Of a stretch of 64,000 nucleotides of DNA, positions 1-9,400 are shown piece by piece. The position numbers and the translations under genes are program-made. How positions within the stretch are numbered: the first letter of the stretch is position 1; each line of letters starts with the position of its first letter. Under the pieces are notes generated by a model that did no database searches, was not told where the DNA came from, and was given only the letters and a program-made list of their open reading frames with translations. Source of the DNA: Ascidiaceihabitans donghaensis (GTDB taxonomy: Bacteria > Pseudomonadota > Alphaproteobacteria > Rhodobacterales > Rhodobacteraceae); NCBI RefSeq assembly GCF_900302465.1, contig NZ_OMOR01000001.1:1612001-1676000 (forward strand). The letters run 5' to 3'.

Positions 1-482
1 AGGGACAGCACATAGGCTTTTGATGCAGAGTAAACCGCCATATTCGGCCCTGGCATGAAACCCGCCAAAGACGCCACGTTCAAAATGCGACCGCCACCTG
101 CAGCTTCCATATGCGGAATGGCTGCTTTCATCAAGAAGGTGAGCGCGGTCATGTTCACCTGCATGGACGCCAGTTCACGTGCCCAATCGTCGCCATCGCC
201 GAAGGTGCCATTGCGCCCAAGGCCTGCGTTGTTCACCAACACATCAATGTGGCGGTCGGCGCTTGCGTCTTCCCACAAGGTTTTCACCGCATCCAGATCA
301 GACAGGTCGGCTGGCAGAACAACGACGTCTCCGCCAAAACTGCGTAAGTCTTCCGCCAGCGCATTCAGCTTGTCTTCGGAACGGGCAGTCAGGATCAGAT
401 TGCGACCGGCCTTAGCAGCGATGCGGGCAAATTCGACGCCCAGCCCTGACGAAGCGCCTGTGATAAGTGTCCAAGTTGTCAT
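1..482 (-). CDS. SDR family oxidoreductase, 3' end outside window
   Basis: Short-chain dehydrogenase/reductase, first 160 codons only; the C-terminus lies before base 1. The N-terminus carries the Rossmann glycine motif TGASSGLG (residues 8-15), followed by an NNAG motif near residue 85 and the catalytic YSASK (Tyr151, Lys155). These define a classical NAD(P)-dependent SDR acting on an unknown alcohol or ketone. The ATG at 482 is the only sensible start because it lies just before the glycine motif. A pair of 13-bp direct repeats lies in the leader (494-524) and could be an operator. Substrate cannot be inferred. Confidence 0.88.
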   Translation of the reverse strand, partial: MTTWTLITGASSGLGVEFARIAAKAGRNLILTARSEDKLNALAEDLRSFGGDVVVLPADLSDLDAVKTLWEDASADRHIDVLVNNAGLGRNGTFGDGDDWARELASMQVNMTALTFLMKAAIPHMEAAGGGRILNVASLAGFMPGPNMAVYSASKAYVLS

Positions 483-493
483 GTCGGCCCCCT

Positions 494-524
494 GTGTTCG
501 GTGTGATTGACGTGTTCGGTGTGA
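494..524. repeat. 13-bp direct repeat in SDR leader
   Basis: The sequence GTGTTCGGTGTGA occurs at 494-506 and again at 512-524, an 18-bp period, 12 bp upstream of the SDR start codon. It could be an operator for an unknown regulator or a small tandem duplication. No function is shown. Confidence 0.4.
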
Positions 525-588
525 CGGATCGTACGAGCGTGAGGATTGGAAACGGACGGTGGTTCTTCAATCCTGACGCCTGCGAGAA

Positions 589-1794
589 TTATGCGGTTAA
601 GGCGGCAACACCGGGTAATTCTTTGCCTTCCATCCATTCCAAAAATGCACCACCGGCCGTCGAGATGTAAGTGAATTGATCTGCTGCCTCTGCCAGGTTC
701 AACGCAGCCACCGTGTCACCACCACCTGCCACAGTGATCAAGGCACCGCTTTGAGTCAATTCGGCCGCAGCCTTGGCGGCTTCCATTGTGGCAATGTCGA
801 AGGGGGCAATTTCAAATGCGCCCAAAGGTCCGTTCCAGATCAATGTCTTCAGGCTTTCAAAGGCGGTAAGAATATCTGTGACGGATGCGTCACCCGCATC
901 CAGAACCATTTGATCCGTGCCCAGTTTTGTATCCGCATTCAAAGGAACAAGATCATAGGCGGCACCCGCTTTGAATTCCCGCGACACGCGGCCGTCGACG
1001 GGTAAAATCACCTTGCACCCTGTCGCTTTGGCGTTGTCCAGGATCTCGCGTGCCGTATCTAGTAGATCATCCTCACGCAATGAACTGCCCATATCGGCCC
1101 CTAGGGCCGCCCAAAAGGTGTTGGCCATGCCGCCACCGATGATCAGCACGTCCAGTTTGGTGACGAGGTTGGTCAGCAGATCGATCTTGGTTGATACCTT
1201 CGCACCACCCACCACCGCGCCGACAGGGCGTTCCGGTGCCGACAAGGCCGCCTCAAGTGCGGTCAGTTCCGCCTGCATCAAACGGCCCGCACACGATGGC
1301 AGCAGTTTAGCCAAACCTTCGGTGCTGGCGTGGGCGCGGTGGGCAGCAGAAAAGGCATCGTTGCAATAGACGTCACCCAAACGGGCCAGACGGGCTGCAA
1401 AGTCGGGGTCGTTTGCTTCTTCACCCGGATAAAAGCGGATATTTTCCAAAAGCAGAATATCCGCATTTTCGGCCTCCGCTGTTCGGGCTTCGGCGCCTTC
1501 GAGGGTTTCGGCCAAAACGACTTTGCGCCCGAACGCGTCTTCAAGGGCGGGCAGACAGACGCGCAGGCTTAAATCCAACGCAACCTTGCCTTTGGGCCGC
1601 CCAAAATGGGCGATCAAAACCGGGCGTCCACCTTTTGCAAGAATGTCCGCGACGGTGGGGGCGATGCGTTCAATGCGCGTGGCATCGGTGACGTGACCCG
1701 CTTCAACGGGAACATTGATGTCGACACGGACCAAAACGCGTTTGCCGTGCAAATCCATGTCGTCCAACGTCTTCCATGCTTTGGGTGAGGCCAT
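589..1794 (-). CDS. pgk: Phosphoglycerate kinase
   Basis: Cytoplasmic kinase that interconverts 1,3-bisphosphoglycerate and ADP with 3-phosphoglycerate and ATP (glycolysis and gluconeogenesis). The 401-residue length is normal for bacterial PGK. Visible family motifs are RVDINVP in the N-terminal lobe, [17 protein letters not shown] and the C-terminal nucleotide-binding GGGDTVAAL. The start is ATG at 1794, preceded by AGAAGGA at about 7 bp; an upstream in-frame ATG at 1821 would add nine residues and lacks support. The gene is monocistronic here. Two GAPDH genes and transketolase lie 30-40 kb away in the same window, not in an operon with it. Confidence 0.97.
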   Translation of the reverse strand: MASPKAWKTLDDMDLHGKRVLVRVDINVPVEAGHVTDATRIERIAPTVADILAKGGRPVLIAHFGRPKGKVALDLSLRVCLPALEDAFGRKVVLAETLEGAEARTAEAENADILLLENIRFYPGEEANDPDFAARLARLGDVYCNDAFSAAHRAHASTEGLAKLLPSCAGRLMQAELTALEAALSAPERPVGAVVGGAKVSTKIDLLTNLVTKLDVLIIGGGMANTFWAALGADMGSSLREDDLLDTAREILDNAKATGCKVILPVDGRVSREFKAGAAYDLVPLNADTKLGTDQMVLDAGDASVTDILTAFESLKTLIWNGPLGAFEIAPFDIATMEAAKAAAELTQSGALITVAGGGDTVAALNLAEAADQFTYISTAGGAFLEWMEGKELPGVAALTA

Positions 1795-1935
1795 GTCGCG
1801 TTCCTTCTGGTTTTGTCGCAATCGCGCTTTGTTTTGCTGGAATCCCTAGCAAGGTCAATGGAGATTAAGGGTGCGACTTGGCTTTCATCGCGCCACAGCT
1901 TAGGTATCGGACAAGTATAATGACAGGAGAGCCCC

Positions 1936-2442
1936 ATGGCCGACATCAAAGACCCCGAAAACACGATCCTTATGGAACTAAAAGATGGTACCGTGACCAT
2001 CGAACTGATGCCAAAAGTTGCACCGAAACACGTAGAACGCATGAAGACATTGGTGCGTGCCGGTGCTTATGACAACGTGTGCTTCCACCGCGTGATCGAT
2101 GGTTTTATGGCGCAAACAGGCGATGTGGCCAACGGCAACATGGAACAGGATTTCAACATCCGTATGGCTGGTACAGGCGGGTCCGAACATCCTGACCTTC
2201 CGGCGGAATTCTCAAAACTGCCACATTGCCGTGGGTCAATTGGTGCGGCGCGTTCGGCAAACCCGGACAGCGCCAACAGCCAGTTTTTCATCAACTTTTC
2301 AGACAATGACTTCCTGAACGGACAATACACTGTTTACGGGCAGGTCACTTCCGGCATGGACATCGTCGATGCGATCACGCGTGGCGAACCGCCTGTGTCA
2401 CCAGACCGTATGATTTCGATGAAAGTCGCTGCAGATGCGTAA
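1936..2442 (+). CDS. Cytoplasmic peptidyl-prolyl cis-trans isomerase (cyclophilin)
   Basis: Cyclophilin-type PPIase of 168 residues that catalyses proline isomerisation during protein folding. No signal peptide is visible, so it should act in the cytoplasm. The signature FHRVIDGFMAQTGD (catalytic Arg and Phe) and ANSQFFINF are present. The start is preceded by CAGGAG. The stop overlaps the start of a second cyclophilin by 8 bases, so the two are co-transcribed and probably translationally coupled. The pair probably arose by duplication, with one copy exported. Confidence 0.95.
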   Translation: MADIKDPENTILMELKDGTVTIELMPKVAPKHVERMKTLVRAGAYDNVCFHRVIDGFMAQTGDVANGNMEQDFNIRMAGTGGSEHPDLPAEFSKLPHCRGSIGAARSANPDSANSQFFINFSDNDFLNGQYTVYGQVTSGMDIVDAITRGEPPVSPDRMISMKVAADA

Positions 2443-2986
2443 GCTTGCATGCCTTCTGGCAGTTCTGGGGGCCCCTGCGTTTGCGGGCGGCCTTCAGGTC
2501 GAAGTTGCGGGCGAAGGGGCCAATGGCACCTTTACCATCGATTTGTTTGAAGATGTTGCACCCAACCACGCGGCACGGTTGAAACAGTTGGCGGCGGAAG
2601 GGGCGTATGACAGTGTTGTGTTCCACCGTGTGATTGACGGTTTCATGGCGCAGACGGGTGATGTCGAATTTGGCAAAGTCGGTGCCGATATGCGCCGTGC
2701 TGGCACGGGCGGCTCACAAATGGATGACCTGAACCAAGAGTTTTCGGACATTCCCTACGACAGCGCCGGTATCGTGGGTATCGCACGCAGTCAGGATGTG
2801 AACAGTGCCAACAGCCAGTTTTTCATCATGTTCGGCGCCTATCCGTCCTTAAACGGGCAATACACCGTGGTCGGCAAAGTGACCGAAGGGCAGGACGTTG
2901 TTGATGCCATCAAACGTGGCAAAGGCCGCAACGGTGCTGTGATTGGCGCGCCTGACTATATGAAAAAAGTAACTGTGATCGATTGA
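2435..2986 (+). CDS. Exported peptidyl-prolyl cis-trans isomerase (cyclophilin)
   Basis: Second cyclophilin, 183 residues. It starts with a short signal peptide (MRKLACLLAVLGAPAFAGG, predicted cleavage after AFA) and should act in the periplasm. It shares FHRVIDGFMAQTGD and ANSQFFIMF with its upstream neighbour. The first codons overlap the end of that gene, and there is little room for an independent promoter. The C-terminus diverges from the cytoplasmic copy (YMKKVTVID). A double hairpin follows directly and ends the transcript against the convergent bactofilin gene. Confidence 0.94.
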   Translation: MRKLACLLAVLGAPAFAGGLQVEVAGEGANGTFTIDLFEDVAPNHAARLKQLAAEGAYDSVVFHRVIDGFMAQTGDVEFGKVGADMRRAGTGGSQMDDLNQEFSDIPYDSAGIVGIARSQDVNSANSQFFIMFGAYPSLNGQYTVVGKVTEGQDVVDAIKRGKGRNGAVIGAPDYMKKVTVID

Positions 2987-2994
2987 TCAGATCT

Positions 2995-3047
2995 GGGCGC
3001 GGAGAATTTCAAATTCTCCGCGCCGTTTTCTTTCAAAGAAAACGGCG
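2995..3047. terminator. Twin palindromic hairpins between convergent genes
   Basis: Two near-perfect palindromes lie end to end. The first (2996-3024) has arms GGCGCGGAGAATTT and AAATTCTCCGCGCC. The second (3021-3047) has arms CGCCGTTTTCTTT and AAAGAAAACGGCG. They share GCGCC bases. The site lies between the stops of the exported cyclophilin (+) and bactofilin (-), which fits a bidirectional terminator, although classical U-tracts are short. Confidence 0.7.
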
Positions 3048-3094
3048 CCAGAGGTTCCCCCTGACGCCGCATCCCGACAGATATGTGTATGTGT

Positions 3095-3592
3095 TTAGCC
3101 CTGCGGGGGTTTAGGCGCCACAGGCTTGGAACCGGAATTCAGCGGATCGTCCTGACGCTGCACAGACCCTTCGAAATGTGCACCGGATTCGATCGCAATG
3201 GTCTTGTGGATGATGTCACCCTCGACGCGCGCCGTAGATGTCAGGCGTACTTTCAAACCGCGCACACGACCCACAATGCGGCCGTTGATGACAACGTCGT
3301 CCGCGATCACTTCGCCTTTGATGGTTGCGGTTTCGCCAATGGTCAGCAGGTGCGCACGAATGTCGCCTTCCACAGTGCCTTCAACTTGAATGTCACCGGT
3401 GGTTTTCATGTTGCCTGTGATGTGCAGGTCCGTGGACAACACAGAGGCAGGGGGCTTCGCTTTGGGCGCGCTTGCCTTGAATTCACTTGGCTTCGGGGCA
3501 GGGGCCGCCGATTGTGCAGGTGCCGCTGGTGCCGCAGGCTTTGCCGCGTCATCTTTAGGGCCGGGTTCGTTGATTTTGCTCTTAGAAAACAT
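3095..3592 (-). CDS. Bactofilin (polymer-forming cytoskeletal protein)
   Basis: Bactofilin of 165 residues. A proline/alanine-rich disordered N-terminal tail (about 1-50) precedes a beta-helical DUF583 core of repeated short strands (for example GNMKTTGDIQVEGTVEGDI and TIKGEVIADDVVINGRIVG). A second proline-rich tail ends the protein. Bactofilins self-assemble without nucleotides and scaffold cell-wall enzymes. The start lies inside the last codons of an M23 peptidase gene (11-base overlap), a conserved pairing that suggests the filament positions the peptidase at sites of wall growth. Confidence 0.93.
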   Translation of the reverse strand: MFSKSKINEPGPKDDAAKPAAPAAPAQSAAPAPKPSEFKASAPKAKPPASVLSTDLHITGNMKTTGDIQVEGTVEGDIRAHLLTIGETATIKGEVIADDVVINGRIVGRVRGLKVRLTSTARVEGDIIHKTIAIESGAHFEGSVQRQDDPLNSGSKPVAPKPPQG

Positions 3593-4913
3593 CGTTTGCT
3601 GCCTTGATATAGATCATTGGGTTAACTGCGCGTCCACCGACACGCACTTCATAGTGCAGGTGAACGCCGGTAACCCGTCCGGAGGCTCCCATATCACCAA
3701 TGCGTTGCCCGCGCGAGACCCTTTGTCCAACTTTCACACGAAGTTTAGACAGGTGCGCGTAGCGGGTTTCAATGCCAAATTCGTGCTGAATTTTGACCAA
3801 CCTACCGTATCCTGAGGACCAACCGGCATGAACCACAACACCGTCCGCTGTTGCATACAAAGGCGTGCCTAAACCGGCTGCAAAATCGACGCCTTTGTGC
3901 ATCCTGCGGCCACCCGTTTTGGGATCGCGGCGCGGGCCAAATTGCGATGTAAAGCGGAACGCCGTTTTCACGGGGTTCGCAAATGGCGCTTTTTCAGCGG
4001 CAATACGGTATAGGTTCAAACGGTCCATTTCGGACAGGATCCGATTGGCGCGCAGCGTGTCTGCGGATGCTTCTTCACCGCGTGTTGAAAAGGACAACGG
4101 CGTCAAAGGGCCACCCTGACCGGAATACCCACGGCGGATCTGGTTGATGATCTGTTCGGTGGGCATGCCAGCGGCGCGGAACATTTTGTCCAAGGGCGCC
4201 ACAGACACGGTCATCGCTTCTTCAAGCTGACGGAAAATCTGGTCGTTTTGGTCTTTCATGACCGCGATTTGCTGCTGCATCTGATCGGCTGCCAACAAGG
4301 CGTCCTGTGCATCGCGTTCGATCTGGTCACGTTCTGCGGCTGTTGCGGCGAGGGCTTCGGCCACAAAACCCATTGGTGCGCCGCCACCGGCGCTGGCCAG
4401 GGCTGTACCGGATCCGCCTGATTGCACTTGTTCTTCAAGCTCTGCCAGTTTTGTGCGTGCGGCTTCGCGGTCTTTCATCGTGCCGCGCAGCGTGGCCTGG
4501 ATCACTTCGATGCCCGTTTCCAATTCACGGCGGTGCGTCTCGGAGTTCAACAGCTCGGATTGCATGACAGAAATCTGCGCCAGTGCGGCGTTGAACCGTT
4601 CCTGCGCGGCCAAAGCTTCTTCGGCGCGGCTGTCACGTTGTGACGACAGTTCATGAAGGCGGGCTTGATAGTTCTTCTGATCCCGCTTGGCTTGTTCGCG
4701 GAAGTTTCCGGCGCCAATGCTGTCCATCAGAATGATCGCAGTTGCCACAATGGCCCAAGCCACCAACAACGCGGAACCCGCAAACGCCAGCAGTTGGGTG
4801 CCGGGGCGTAAGCGAATAAATCGTGTGTCCGTGTCTGACTTCAAAAACACGCGGCGTTCTGGAAAATATTTTTCCAGAATTGAATTAATTTTTGTACCGA
4901 GACCGTTTCGCAC
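3582..4913 (-). CDS. Membrane-anchored M23 family metallopeptidase
   Basis: LytM/M23 peptidoglycan endopeptidase of about 443 residues. From N to C: a short basic cytoplasmic segment, one membrane helix (about 40-63), a periplasmic coiled coil (about 70-240), and a C-terminal M23 domain with HKGVDFAAGLGTPLYA and HLHYEVRVGG, the zinc-ligand and catalytic histidine motifs. I chose the GTG at 4913 because AAGAGGG sits 8 bp upstream and family members begin near there; an earlier in-frame GTG at 4958 would add 15 residues. It is paired with bactofilin downstream. Confidence 0.9.
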   Translation of the reverse strand: MRNGLGTKINSILEKYFPERRVFLKSDTDTRFIRLRPGTQLLAFAGSALLVAWAIVATAIILMDSIGAGNFREQAKRDQKNYQARLHELSSQRDSRAEEALAAQERFNAALAQISVMQSELLNSETHRRELETGIEVIQATLRGTMKDREAARTKLAELEEQVQSGGSGTALASAGGGAPMGFVAEALAATAAERDQIERDAQDALLAADQMQQQIAVMKDQNDQIFRQLEEAMTVSVAPLDKMFRAAGMPTEQIINQIRRGYSGQGGPLTPLSFSTRGEEASADTLRANRILSEMDRLNLYRIAAEKAPFANPVKTAFRFTSQFGPRRDPKTGGRRMHKGVDFAAGLGTPLYATADGVVVHAGWSSGYGRLVKIQHEFGIETRYAHLSKLRVKVGQRVSRGQRIGDMGASGRVTGVHLHYEVRVGGRAVNPMIYIKAANDVF

Positions 4914-5113
4914 GAAATCTGCCCTCTTTTCATCCCATCGCGGCGCTTCGGTCCCCACACCGCACCTTGTCAGGCCCGTGGATAGAGGTCTGGCGGCCTT
5001 GCGGCAACCCTTAGGGCTTGTGGATCAGCACAACTGCGTCCAATTGTGTCAAATTGGCAAAAAACCGCCGACTTAAAAGGACTTGGCAGACTACTTTAAC
5101 GTGCGTGTTCTTA

Positions 5114-5920
5114 CTAAGATACCGCGAGCGGCCAGTAAAAGTCGGGAGGGATGCCTGCGTCTGCACGTTTTTCTTCATTGAACGGAGGCTTCAAAGCGCC
5201 ATGGAAATAACGCTGCACCAGATCATGAAAAGCGTCTTTGGGGTCCAATTCATGGCGCCCGCACAGGAAGTGAAACCATTTTGATCCATAGGCCACATGG
5301 GCCACTTCTTCGGCGTAAATGGTTTCCAATGCGGCAACCGCGCTGGCGGCTTTGGCTTGTTTGAATATCTTGATCATTCCCGGTGTGACATCAAGCCCGC
5401 GTGCTTCCAAAACCATGGGAACAACGGCCAGTCTGCCCATGAAATCTTCGGCGGTGTCTTCTGCTGCACGCCACATGCCTGCATGGGCTGGCAATGCACC
5501 ATAGTGACTGCCAAGTTCTTCAAGGCAATCCGCCATCAGATTGAAATGTTTGGATTCTTCGTCGGCGGCCTTCACCCAGTCGTCATAAAAACCTATTGGC
5601 ATTTTCACATGGGAAAAGCGTGCAATTATGTCCCAATGCAGATCAACAGCGTTCAATTCGATGTGGGCGACGGCATGTAGCAAAGCGATACGGCCCGCTT
5701 CTGAACCTGGTTTGCGATGGGGCACGTCGCGTGGGCTTAAAAGGTCCGGTTTATCCGGGCGCGAGGGTTGCATGGGTGGGGCCGCGTGACCGATGGCTGG
5801 CGTATCCCCGTTGGCACGCGCCGCTTGCCAAGCGGCGGCAAGTTTGCGCGACAAAGCAGTTTTTTCACGCCCACCCGCGCAGGTCAGAACCTGCACGGCC
5901 ATTTCAGCCAGTGGGATCAT
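5114..5920 (-). CDS. DUF455 ferritin-like protein
   Basis: Protein of 268 residues of the DUF455 family, related to ferritin-like di-iron proteins. Candidate metal-binding acidic/His pairs recur on helices: AHIELNAVDLHW, AADEESKHF, LEARGLD and YAEEVAHVAYG. The biochemical role of the family is not established. The ATG overlaps the stop of the upstream peroxiredoxin gene by four bases (ATGA type), so the two are co-transcribed, which suggests an oxidative-stress or iron-related role by context only. Confidence 0.88.
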   Translation of the reverse strand: MIPLAEMAVQVLTCAGGREKTALSRKLAAAWQAARANGDTPAIGHAAPPMQPSRPDKPDLLSPRDVPHRKPGSEAGRIALLHAVAHIELNAVDLHWDIIARFSHVKMPIGFYDDWVKAADEESKHFNLMADCLEELGSHYGALPAHAGMWRAAEDTAEDFMGRLAVVPMVLEARGLDVTPGMIKIFKQAKAASAVAALETIYAEEVAHVAYGSKWFHFLCGRHELDPKDAFHDLVQRYFHGALKPPFNEEKRADAGIPPDFYWPLAVS

Positions 5921-6378
5921 AGGGCTTGCACCGCTTCAAGAACAGCTTCGGCGTGGCCGGGAACCTTCACTTTGGGCCAAACCTGCGCCACGTTGCCTGC
6001 CGCATCAATCAGCACTGTTGTGCGCTCAATCCCGAAATAGGTTTTGCCGTACATGTTTTTCTCTTTCCAAACGCCGTAATCTTCGCAGACCGTGGTATGT
6101 TCATCGGACAAAAGAGGGACAGTCAGGTTATGTTTAGCGGAAAATTTACCGTGTTTGGCGACAGTATCTTTAGACACGCCATAAACGATGGCGCCCGCAT
6201 CGGCGAAAGCCTGCAAGTGTTCGGAAAATGCGATAGATTCCTTGGTGCACCCCGGCGTATCATCGCGGGGATAGAAATAAAGAACGACTTTCTGTCCGCG
6301 CAGGGCAGACAAGGTCACATCGGCGCCCTCGTGTTGGGGCATCGTAAAATCAGGGGCTGGGGCGGAAATCTCGAGCAT
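5917..6378 (-). CDS. bcp: Thioredoxin-dependent peroxiredoxin, Bcp/PrxQ type
   Basis: Peroxiredoxin of 153 residues that reduces hydroperoxides in the cytoplasm. The peroxidatic cysteine lies in DDTPGCTKES. The second cysteine found five residues later in E. coli Bcp is replaced (the segment reads TKESIAFS), so this is a one-Cys or differently resolved member. FYPRDDTPGCT and the C-terminal VLIDAAGNVAQVW support the family. It starts at MLEISAPAPDF and is first in a two-gene unit with DUF455. Confidence 0.93.
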   Translation of the reverse strand: MLEISAPAPDFTMPQHEGADVTLSALRGQKVVLYFYPRDDTPGCTKESIAFSEHLQAFADAGAIVYGVSKDTVAKHGKFSAKHNLTVPLLSDEHTTVCEDYGVWKEKNMYGKTYFGIERTTVLIDAAGNVAQVWPKVKVPGHAEAVLEAVQAL

Positions 6379-6460
6379 GCTGGGCCTTATCGGTTGGATC
6401 GACTTGTATAAAAGTCACTGAGGGATCACATAATAGGTCGAGGCGAACAAGAATAAAGAC

Positions 6461-9400
6461 ATGAGCACAAAAACCGACACGCCAGTCGCGCCCCAAGAGG
6501 CCGCGCCAAAGCGCCGTTTGCGCCGGTTTGGCGCGTGGAGCTTCAGCGTTCTTTTTGTGCTGTCTTTGGCTGCCTTTGTCGGGATAATTGCGATGACGGG
6601 GCGCACGGTGACGGTGCCTGATTGGTTGCATGACCGCATCGAAGAACGTGCAAGCACGGCGTTTCCGGGGGGGACTGTTGTCTTTGGCGAAGCGCAATTT
6701 GTGGTGAACAACGGTTGGCGTCCGCGTGTGCGGGTGGAAGACTTGCAGGTCAAAAACAATCAGGGCATCCAGATCGTTGCGTTTTCCCAAGCAGAAGCCA
6801 GCCTTGCAATGCGCCCTTTGTTGCGCGGCGAAATCATTCCGAAGTCGATCAATCTGACAGGCGTGTTTGCGACGTTGTTACGGGATGCCGATGGGTCGGT
6901 GTCGTTGCGCGGTGGTGACGGTCTGGCACAGGCCCCTGCGCAAACTGCGGCGACCTTGCCAGAACTGATCGAAGGGCTGGACCGTGTGCTGCAGCTGCCG
7001 GGGCTGTCAGCTTTGGTCAATGCAGAGCTGCAAGCGCTGACGCTGCGTTACGAAGACGTGCGCATTGGAGAAGTCTGGGTGGTGGATGGCGGCCGTTTGC
7101 GTCTGTTGCGCGACGGCTCTGACCTTACGCTGGCTGCGGATTTGGCATTGCTGAGTGGCGGGGCAGGTGTCGCGACCCTTGCTGCGAACTATGCGTCAAA
7201 GATCGGCGAAACCAAGGCCGAGTTTGGTGTGAATATTTCCGACGTACAAGCCGACGACATCGCGACGCAAAGCCCTGCTTTGGCATGGCTTGAGGTTCTG
7301 CGTGCTCCGATTTCGGGGGCTTTGCGCAGCGGCGTGAACACGTCTGGGGGGTTGGCCCCGCTGAGTGCGACGCTGCAAATCGGGGCCGGTGTGCTGCAGC
7401 CGACCGAAGAAACCAAACCCATCCCTTTTGACAGTGCACGCAGCTACTTTACCTATGATCCTAGCCAACAAGTTATTGATTTTGCAGAGTTGTCTGTAAA
7501 AAGCAAATGGGTGTCAGGCCGGATGGAAGGCCAGGCGTTTCTAGGGGGGATGGAGGCCGGCGCGTTAGAGGACTTGATCGGGCAGTTCCGCTTTAGTGAC
7601 CTGCAGTTCAATCCCGCCGATTTGTATGATCAGGCGATCGCGTTTGATGCGGCGGACATGGATTTCCGCCTGACGCTCAACCCGTTCAAGGTCAGCTTGG
7701 GGCAGATGCAAGTGCGCGACTCGGACCAGTCACTGATCCTGAAAGGCGACCTTGCTGCGGAGGCAAAGGGGTGGCGCTACGGTGTGGATGCGCGCATGGA
7801 CGCCATCGCCTTGGACCGTCTGCTGGCGCTTTGGCCGGAACGTCTGGTGCCTCCGACGCGCAACTGGATCGCACAGAACATCACCAAAGGGAACTTGCGC
7901 GCCCTGGATGCATCGTTGCGCGGCGCCCCGGATCAAACACCTGATGTATACGCAAGTTTCGACTTTTCCGACGCGACAGTCCGCTACACCAAAACGCTGC
8001 CTCCCGTCGAAGGGGCGCAGGGCCAAGCCAGCTTTTTGGACAATCGCTTTGTGGCTGCGGTGGATGTGGGGCATGTTGTGGCGCCGCAAGGGGGGCGGAT
8101 TAACGTTGCGGGGTCCGCGTTTATTATCCCCGATGTCACCATTAAAGGGGGGCCGCCGTCTGTTGCACGGCTGCGCACATCCGGTACGATCACATCGGCA
8201 CTGGCAATGCTGAACGCGCCGCCTTTGAATGTGATGACAAAGGCAGGGTTTGCAGAAACACTTGCAGATGGACAGGCTGAACTGGAAGGCACGTTGTCCA
8301 TCCCTCTGAAAACAGGGTTAACGACCCAAGAGATCGGTTATGATGTTGTGGGTGTTTTGCGGGGTGTGAAAACGGACCAGCTTGTGCCCGGCAAAACCAT
8401 GGCCGCTGACAGCTTGCGCGTTGTGGCCTCGTCTTCCGGGGTCGAGATCAGCGGTCAGGGCAGGCTTGGCGCTGTGCCGTTTGATGCGGTTTGGGCGCAG
8501 CCGCTTGGTGCAGAGGCGGCCTTTGGCAGCACAGTGCGCGGCACAGTCGAATTGTCCGAGCGCACCATCGATGAATTCAATATTGGCTTGCCGGCGGGCA
8601 CAGTGTCGGGGCGTGGTATCGGTGAGATCGCACTTGATCTGGTGCCAGATACCCCCCCAAGTCTGCGGTTAACGTCCAATTTGCGCGGCTTGAAAATGGG
8701 GTTTGCCCCGCTTGGGTGGTCCAAACCGGCGCAAACAGCCGGAAAAATGGACGTCGTTGCAACCTTGGGCGACCAGGTGCGTGTGAACAAACTGGCGATA
8801 GACGCGCCGGGGTTGTCTGCCGCCGGTGACGTGACTTTAACAGATGGCGGGCTGGATCGCGCCAGCTTTTCGCGGGTGCGCGCGGGCACATGGCTGGATG
8901 CGCCCATCACACTTGTCGGGCAAGGCAGAAATGCGCCGCCACGTATTGAGGCGCGCGGTGGCACACTGGATCTGCGCACAGCTGATTTTAGCGGATCGGG
9001 CGCGGGTGCTGGCGGACGCAGTGGCCCTATGACCGTCAGCTTTGATCGCTTGCAGATCACTGACAGCATCGCGCTGACGGATATGCGCGGGTCCTTCAAA
9101 ACCCAAGGCGGTTTGGACGGTAAATTCACCGGCCGCGTGAACGGTGGTGCAACCGTCACAGGCCGCATTTTGCCACAAAACGGGCGCAGCGCGGTCCGGA
9201 TCACGGGCATCGACGCGGGCGCGGTGTTTGCATCCGCAGGGCTTTTGAAACAGGCGCGCGGTGGGGACCTGTCATTGACTTTGTTGCCAGTGGGGCGTGA
9301 CGGCGCGTTTGATGGCAAATTGACTGTGACAAGCACACGCATCAAAGACGCTCCTGCCATCGCAGCCTTGTTGAACGCACTTAGCATTGTGGGCCTGCTG

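Noticed and set aside
4914-4958. M23 peptidase start at GTG 4958
   Set aside because: The extra 15 residues do not fit the family N-terminus, and a strong ribosome site precedes GTG 4913.
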